Part shown: one piece after another, positions 57,764 to 64,000 of the stretch
How positions within the stretch are numbered: the first letter of the stretch is position 1
How the letters are laid out: every line of letters begins with the position of its first letter
NCBI GenBank assembly: GCA_025200525.1
Contig: CM045758.1
Span: forward strand, 167,302,261 to 167,366,260
Length of the DNA stretch: 64,000 nucleotides
DNA from: Camellia lanceoleosa
Lineage: Eukaryota; Streptophyta; Magnoliopsida; Ericales; Theaceae
Reading direction: 5' to 3'
Position numbers and translations under genes: made by a program
The notes under the pieces: generated by a model
The model's database searches: none
What the model was told of the DNA's origin: nothing
The model's input: the letters and a program-made list of their open reading frames with translations, nothing else

Positions 57764-58162
57764 GGGTCACGTTTGTTTGGCGGATTAGGTTGGATGAGAT
57801 TGTTAGTGAAGGGATTGTTAATGTGGGGATTGATAGTGAGAGGATTAAATAAAAGTATGTTTATTTTGATGATAGTATGGGAGATAATTAGTGATGGGAT
57901 TGTTAAATTATTTTTGTATAAAATAAATAAATAAATTATTTCTATATTAGAAAAAATTAAAACAAATATTAAAGTAAACAAGTGCACTTGGTAAAAAAAA
58001 ATGAAATTAAAAAAATAATTTTTTTATATAAAATAGACTCAATCCCCTCACTATTTTTCTAATTCCACCCAAAATCTACTCAAGCTAATCCCCCTGTGTG
58101 AGGGTATTCATAGTCCCATGGGACTACTAGTCCCTTCCTATTTTTTCTAAGCAAACATGGGC
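57764..58162. mobile_element. MITE with 'cacgtttgtttgg' ends
   Basis: 'gggtcacgtttgtttgg' at the left and inverted 'aagcaaacatgggc' at the right. The interior is rich in 'ggattgttagt/ctaatcc' units and is homologous in reverse to 50911-51090. Probably hAT-type; target duplication not clear. Confidence 0.6.
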
Positions 58163-59195
58163 TATGTAGGACCCACGGGATTGGTAGTCCAATCTACCCA
58201 CCTATGAAGCCAAACAAACATGGCTTTGGAGTGTTATTCCTATCATAACCTTCCATAATCAAACACTATGTGCTCCTCCCTTTACCAAGATTTAGTGGTC
58301 CTCCCTTTACTAAGATTTCAATTCCTTCATTTATGAAACAAACAAACATGGCCTACAATCTTTATGTGTTATATTTGTTTATTTGGTTTGCACACCTTTT
58401 TGTACTACATTTATATGTACCTTGAAAAAATTAGTGCTCTCTAAATTTTCTGAATCTCATTTTAGCAGCTTGACAAAAGTTTTTTAGTCATTACTCTATA
58501 TTAAATAAAGAGGTTTGGTCTGTATTGGAAAAAAAAAAGAAAAGAAAAAAAGTGTCAAACTATATTGCTTTCATTTAAAGATAGAAGTAAATTAAAGGAT
58601 GAATTTTTATTTATCTATTTATTTTTTCCCTTAAGACTAAATAATTTCTATTATACATGCAACTAAAAGTTAGACTTCTTCACTCTCATCATCAATACAT
58701 GTATCCCATTTGTTATGATATGCCAACGTAATGATCTATGTAAGTAAGGGGATTATAAATTTAGTAAGTTTTTTTGTATTGCATTTGGAATTAAATTGTT
58801 TGAAAATTGAATTGGGCAAAATTCATTTAACCTATATATGGTTTGACCCTAACATAGTTCCTCACCTTGACATTCAAAAATAAATTATTTCTCAGGTAGT
58901 TTTAACGACTGGTTTGGTAAACATTTTGAGTTAAACAATCACATACGAACAAAAAAAAGTTTAAAAAGTTAGAAAATCAAAAAACTAACAAAAAAAAAAG
59001 TTTGTCATTCCAAAATTAAAAAGTTAAAAAAGTCAAATAAAAAAACTAAACAAATAAAAAAATTAGGCTAAAACAGTCAACAAAAAAAAAATCAAAAAAC
59101 TAATTAAAAAAGTCATTGTGAAACGAATCCTAACTTAAAAAGTTATTTCTATTTTGTTAAAATTAATTGTAAAACGATGGTTATATCATCTCTAC
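58163..59195. other. Intergenic with a further MITE end
   Basis: 'agccaaacaaacatggcttt' (58209) and 'aaacaaacaaacatggccta' (58336) look like ends of related MITEs. Otherwise A-rich; no gene. Confidence 0.45.
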
Positions 59196-59863
59196 TAGGG
59201 CTGAGTAAGGAATCCGTGAAATCCGTAATCTGATCCAGTCCAATCCAGTCCAATCCGATAGGTTTGGATTGGTTTTTTGAATCCGCAGTTTGGTTCTGAA
59301 TTGAAGAATTAAAAGTCCGTAATCCACGGATTGGTTCCGGATTGAATCCCACGATTCCGGATTGGAATCGATCCGGACTGTATATAAATAGTCTATATTT
59401 TTATTATACATTCTCCCCCATAGTATCTTCTCTTATTCTATATGAAATCTAAACTCAAACCTAAAACCGTATAATATCTTATTTTATTATTTTTGTTTGT
59501 TAGTTTTTAGTTTTAATTTGTAATGGTCTAAATACTTATGGTGAAATCAATTTTCTTATGGTTGTTTAAATTTTAGAACAGTATGTCGCTATTATAGAAA
59601 AATATGTTACTATTGTGGAACTAATATAGCGCTATGTTTATATTTTTATGAAATTAAAGTGTTATATATATATATATATTTTGTTATTTAATTATGTGAA
59701 TCCGTGGTCCTAAACCAATCAAATCTGTATTTAAATGGATTGGTTCGGATTGGTTCTATGATTTAAACGGATTGGATTGGTTCCAATTTTTCAGGAACCG
59801 TAGATAACGGATTGGTCCTGGTTTTACCTCAATCCGGTCCAATCCGGACCATGCTCACCCTTA
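59196..59863. mobile_element. hAT-like MITE, family A copy 2
   Basis: Ends TAGGGCTGAGTA and, inverted, TAAGGGTGAGCA. Flanked by a perfect 8-bp duplication, ATCTCTAC, at 59188-59195 and 59864-59871. The interior 'ggattggttc' repeats and AT core match 9208-9916 in reverse orientation. 668 bp, no transposase. Confidence 0.87.
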
Positions 59864-61769
59864 ATCTCTACCTTCTTATTTTTATTTTTCTTTGCAAAAT
59901 TTATAATGAAAAAAGGACAAATTATAGGACACTCAGGTCATAAGTCTATTTTTGAATTTTTTTAGGCCATTAGGCTCAAGTTCTAATCTTTTTGGGCCAA
60001 AAGTGCACAATATGTCCAAAAGAGCAACTATATATTGAAATCAACTTATTTGTCTATCTATTGAAATTCACTAAGCCTTGATTGGGAATAGGTTATTTTA
60101 GTAATTTTTTGATTTTTTGATTAAAATATGATATAAAACAAATTTGTATGTTTGGTATGACTTTTTAGTTTTTTACTAAAAGATGTGCAAAAAATAAAAA
60201 GAAAAGAGAATCTCTAACTTTTTGATATAGGTTATTGATTTTTTAATTTGGAAAATGTTTTGTGGCACTAAATTGGGGGCACTAATGCCCCTAATTTCCA
60301 TTTCAGGTAACTGTTTTGTTTTATTTATTTATTTATTTTTGCCTTATATGAAAATTAGGGGCATTAGTGCCCCCAATTTAGTGTCACAAATCAAAACCCT
60401 TTTAATTTTTAAACTAAAATATTAAATTACCAAACAAAATAAACGTGACATATGTCACTCATTCAACAATTTATTTTTTAAATATTACCCATTTCTTCAC
60501 CTCACCACTACTACTGGCCACTGATGACTTTTTCCGGCACGCCCTTATTATCAAACAAAAGTTTTAACCTTGGATGTGACGCATTATACTCCCTCTGGAA
60601 GGAATTTTCACCAATTTTTTCTAAATTATATTGATCTTTCTCGAGGGTTATAACAATTACAAAAATCTCTCTCAAGTTTTTGAAATTGCATCGTCCTCCC
60701 CTCTAAGCATACAATTTTTCAACAATTCCCATTCTACCCCTAAACAATCCCCTTTTTACTCACTCAAAAAAATGTTTAAGGCCTATAAGAAAAACTCTCC
60801 TAATATTATCCACAATGATATGGTATGATAAATATTAATATTTATTTGTTACACACTTAATCACATAGGGTTCAACTCTCTTGCTAGTGCCACATTATTG
60901 TGAATGAATTTAAGAGTCCAAATTAACATTTTTCTCTATCTATTTTAATAGTATTTTCTTTTATTTTAAACCTCATATTTAAAATAAATTTTAACCATAT
61001 AATTTTTTTAATATATATTTTATATATAATTTTGTGCACTTAACATTGTTAGCATGGTAGAGACCCACAATAATTTATCAACAACGATTTGGCAAGAGAG
61101 TTGGACCAAATAATTGAGTGAGTGACAAATAAAAATTTAACAATTATCATACCAGTAAATTATTATTATTATTTTTTTGAGTCTTAAACATGAGAAATAT
61201 GTTTTGCTCTTGGGATAATTTCATGTGGTGTCCCAACTTGATATTCATTGGCTAAAATAGTAGGATCCAATATTTTATATTGGGTTTTTAGGACATAATT
61301 TTACAAGTATAAAGTGATAAATGGAGATATTCTATTTCTACATACCTTTTAGTTTTTGTGTACACACTTAATGAAAGAAATTTTTATTATAATTTTATCA
61401 TGAAACAAAATGACCATAATAGACATTAATACACAGGGGTTGTTTGGGGTGTCCTAAATAAGTACACTTTTTATCTTTTTGAATTAAAAAGTTGAAGAAA
61501 AAAAATAGATGTTTGGACTAACTTTTTGTCTTTTTACGAAAAAATATGTAATAAAAAATTATATAAATACAGTGTATAGTGAAAGAAATTTGTTTGGTCG
61601 TACGACTGTCCTGCGGTTGCCCCAACATGTCTGCACAAAATAGAATCAAATTCCCATTTTTCCAAACCTCATCCCTATCCCAAACATCAAATAGAATCAA
61701 ATTCCCATTTTGATAGAATTACAAAGTTTGATGATAATATTGGGCAAAATAAAAATTTCATAGGTAAAA
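59864..61769. other. Intergenic, AT-rich
   Basis: No gene seen apart from the hairpin element at 60261-60390 and a repeat start 'gggttgtttggggtgtccta' at 61437. Confidence 0.5.
60261..60390. mobile_element. 130-bp hairpin MITE
   Basis: The left arm 'tttgtggcactaaattgggg' continuing 'gcactaatgcccctaattt' is almost exactly the reverse complement of the right arm to 60390, about 39 bp with one mismatch. The loop is T-rich. Flanks give no clear target duplication. Confidence 0.75.
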
Positions 61770-62159
61770 AATATTCCATAGGTAAAGTTACAAAGTTTGA
61801 TGGTAATATTGGGCCGTTGAGGGCCCATTAAGGGTTCTGTTTTGATAATCCGAGCCGTCAATATGTAGAACTCGTCGAGTAATATATGCCTGTAAAAAAT
61901 CACATTGATCGGATATCGTTAACTATATGATCAAATCAGTTTTGTATAAACAAAACGGATGGTGTGATAGTTAACTATTAAAAAAAACTAATCCGATTAT
62001 ATAGCTATTGATATCTGATCAATGTGATTTTTTACAGGCATATATTATTCGACGAGTTCTACATATTGAACAGTTCAGATTATCAAAATGGAACCCTTAG
62101 TGGGCCCCCAAAGGCCCAATATTATCATCAAACTTTGTAACTTTACCTATGGAATATTT
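61770..62159. mobile_element. Large foldback element
   Basis: Arms of about 170 bp (61770-61945 and 61985-62159) are inverted copies with roughly 90% identity by eye. They run from 'aatattccataggtaaagtt' inward through 'acaaagtttgatg', 'ctcgtcga' and 'cctgtaaaaaatcacattga'. The loop is about 40 bp. Just left (61720-61768) a direct partial copy of the arm's first 50 bp suggests a second insertion or a local duplication. No coding. Confidence 0.82.
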
Positions 62160-63669
62160 TTTTTTGCCCCCCAAAAAGTGTATAATGGTATGGTCTCAAT
62201 CATAAGGACGGCTGTCACGTCCACTCTCTGATTTGTATTATAAAAACATATATAAAATATTTTTTTAATATTTTTTATTTGTGAATAGTAATGTCTTTTT
62301 TGTTTTTTGTGTAACTTTTTGACTTTTTGAATTATATGGAAGTTGCTAAACGAGCCCTAAATATTAAAACCTAATTTTCTCTAGGCATATCTTTTAGGAA
62401 CAATAATTCTCGATGCACATTTTTTTGTAAAAACAAACAACAATGATTCGTCCCACTAATTTGGGAGCACTAATTGACCACTAATGAGGTGGAAATTCAA
62501 AAAAAAACAAAACAAAACAAAACGAAACAAAACAAAACAAAAATACAAGAGCAAAACATCCCATCATGTGAGACCCACACCACTTTAAAACCGTTTTTTG
62601 AAATTTTTTTTGAAAAAATGATTTGAAAACTGTTTTTTGAAAAAAAATGCTTGTTTGGTTTTCAAAAAAATATATCATTACAATTTCAAATTTTTCTCTA
62701 AATTAATGATTGAAACAATTAAAAAAAACAAAAAAATCACATCAAAACATTCTCTCAGATTTTTTAAATATATATATATACATACATATATGTACTTATA
62801 TGTACCTATTCTATTAAAGCCTATCTATCTCATTTTCAAAGCCTACCTATATGTACTTATTATACTAAAGCCTACCTATCTCATTTATTTTTTTGAAAAT
62901 ATAATTCATTTTTTAGAATAAACAAACAAGTTGTATAAAATTTTCAAAAAATCATATTCAAAAAATCAAAACCAAACACACAGTGAGTGATTAGTACTTC
63001 TCTTTTTAGTGATTTCACTCATTTTTCAAAAACAAAATACAAAAACCCTATATTTTTCCTCGCTTCTTCCATTGTTACACTCTATTATCCTCCATTATTT
63101 GTAAGTTCATAGTTCACTGCTTCTATCATTTTTCCATGCAAACCCCCCCCCATCATTCTTGATTTTTGTGGTTACCTTCATCAGTTGAATTGAAACCATA
63201 TACAACCTCAAAGAACCCATCTTCGCAGAGAATTCCCGTGAAATTTTTGAAAGTTCTTTGATTCACGGACACTCCATTATTGAACTTACATGGGCAAAGA
63301 GATGGCGAAAGGTCAAGAATCTGGGAAGAGTCAGAGGTTGGAGGAGTTGCTTGCAAAATTATTTACTGTGGGAAACTTGAGAGCCCTAATTTGAAGAGTA
63401 AGGTTATGAAATGAGGAGGTATTAAACATGAATTCAAAACAGAGATTGTGATTTTAAGAACCCTACAAATGGGATTACCGAATCGGATGGAGCAAGTAGT
63501 TGAATCGAGGTTGTGAGTGATGAATGACGACGATACCGACTTCAATCAACTATATATAAAATGTACAATGGTAGAGAGACAGCGAGAGCGAGAGAGAGAG
63601 AGAGAGAGACAATAATGCTATAAAGAGAGAGAGGTTCATTTGTGACTTCTTTTTTTTCTTTTTTTTTTT
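62160..63669. other. Intergenic
   Basis: AT-rich, with AAAAC repeats (62500-62541) and a GA run (63583-63610). The more balanced stretch 63150-63540 has no recognised domain on either strand. Confidence 0.45.
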
Positions 63670-63905
63670 CAGTTTTATAAATTATCGTTAAAATTTATTA
63701 TTAATGACATTTTTTTCTGATAAATTTTTTAAACTGATACTAAAATTTATAATTAATGATTTTTTTGTGATAAAATTTTTAAATTATCGCTGAAAATTAA
63801 TAATCAGTAATTTTTTTAATAATATATAATGAAAAATGTCATTAACTATTATAGAACCTACTGAATAATAAGTCCATTTAATGTAGGAACTACACGTAAG
63901 TCGCT
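63670..63905. repeat. Inverted-end sequence with 'aattaatgac' repeats (right)
   Basis: Reverse-complement partner of 54124-54480. 'aataagtccatttaatgtag' (63867) followed by 'gaactacacgtaagt' mirrors 'acttatatgtttgtcc-tattaaatggacttatt'. Inward lie 'attaatgac...gataaatttt' units. Confidence 0.55.
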
Positions 63906-64000
63906 TAATTTTTTTGTGCGAAAAAAATAGTAAGAGTTATATCTCAAAATATTATCACTTTTTGATATTTTTTTCTCTTACCTTCTACTAATAATTCCTC

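Noticed and set aside
63153..63545. Possible short gene on the minus strand
   Set aside because: Composition is more balanced than its surroundings, but no domain, splice pattern or start context supports a gene.

Overview
This window looks like nuclear DNA of a eudicot plant, possibly a woody one (low confidence on lineage). Evidence: an intron-containing plant-type HMG-CoA reductase gene, AT-rich intergenic DNA with long homopolymers, and dense LTR retrotransposons, CACTA, hAT, Mutator-like and MITE-like elements. There is no operon organisation. I recognise no rRNA, tRNA or CRISPR.

One host gene is convincingly intact: HMGR on the minus strand (four exons, 20189 down to 13339, 589 codons, all GT-AG introns). 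It is the committed step of the mevalonate pathway. A TATA box lies about 125 bp upstream of its ATG. Its 3.4-kb first intron and its flanks carry small repeats.

Layout: 1-1478 is a roughly 160-bp tandem array, possibly inside a minus-strand LTR. 1983-8007 is an old, stop-ridden Ty3/Gypsy (Tekay/Del chromovirus-like) relic with a 3' LTR, followed by a second LTR end at 8297. 8.3-13.3 kb holds a hAT-like MITE and a 1.4-kb element with long inverted ends. 13.3-20.3 kb is HMGR. 20.3-24.3 kb is AT-rich intergenic DNA. 24310-25442 is a small CACTA element with AAA target duplications.

The main discovery is a nest at 26364-50617. The host is a CACTA element, originally about 4.0 kb, that carries a decayed prohibitin copy plus exon-like pieces, one resembling the spliceosomal protein SF3B2/SAP145. 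It was split by two LTR-element insertions. (a) A gag-only Tat-like retroelement at 29400-37440 (TSD GGTAC) has about 3.3 kb of roughly 70-bp tandem repeats where pol should be. Its 3' LTR is broken by a Copia-LTR-like insertion that itself holds a MITE. (b) A minus-strand solo Tekay-like LTR at 38198-50375 (TSD AAAGT) is itself split by a 9.5-kb full-length Tekay-like element at 39319-48817 (TSD GGCTT). The duplicated target sites give the order of most events.

50.6-64 kb has no recognised gene. It holds well-delimited small elements: a GC-rich hAT-like MITE (52840), a Mutator-like MITE with a 10-bp duplication (56105), a hAT-like MITE with a perfect 8-bp duplication (59196), a hairpin MITE (60261) and a large foldback (61770). 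A distant inverted pair (54.1 and 63.9 kb) may mark the ends of a bigger element.

Small indels and odd substitutions cluster in parts of the youngest retroelement. They may be residual consensus errors of the assembly rather than biology, and are flagged as such.
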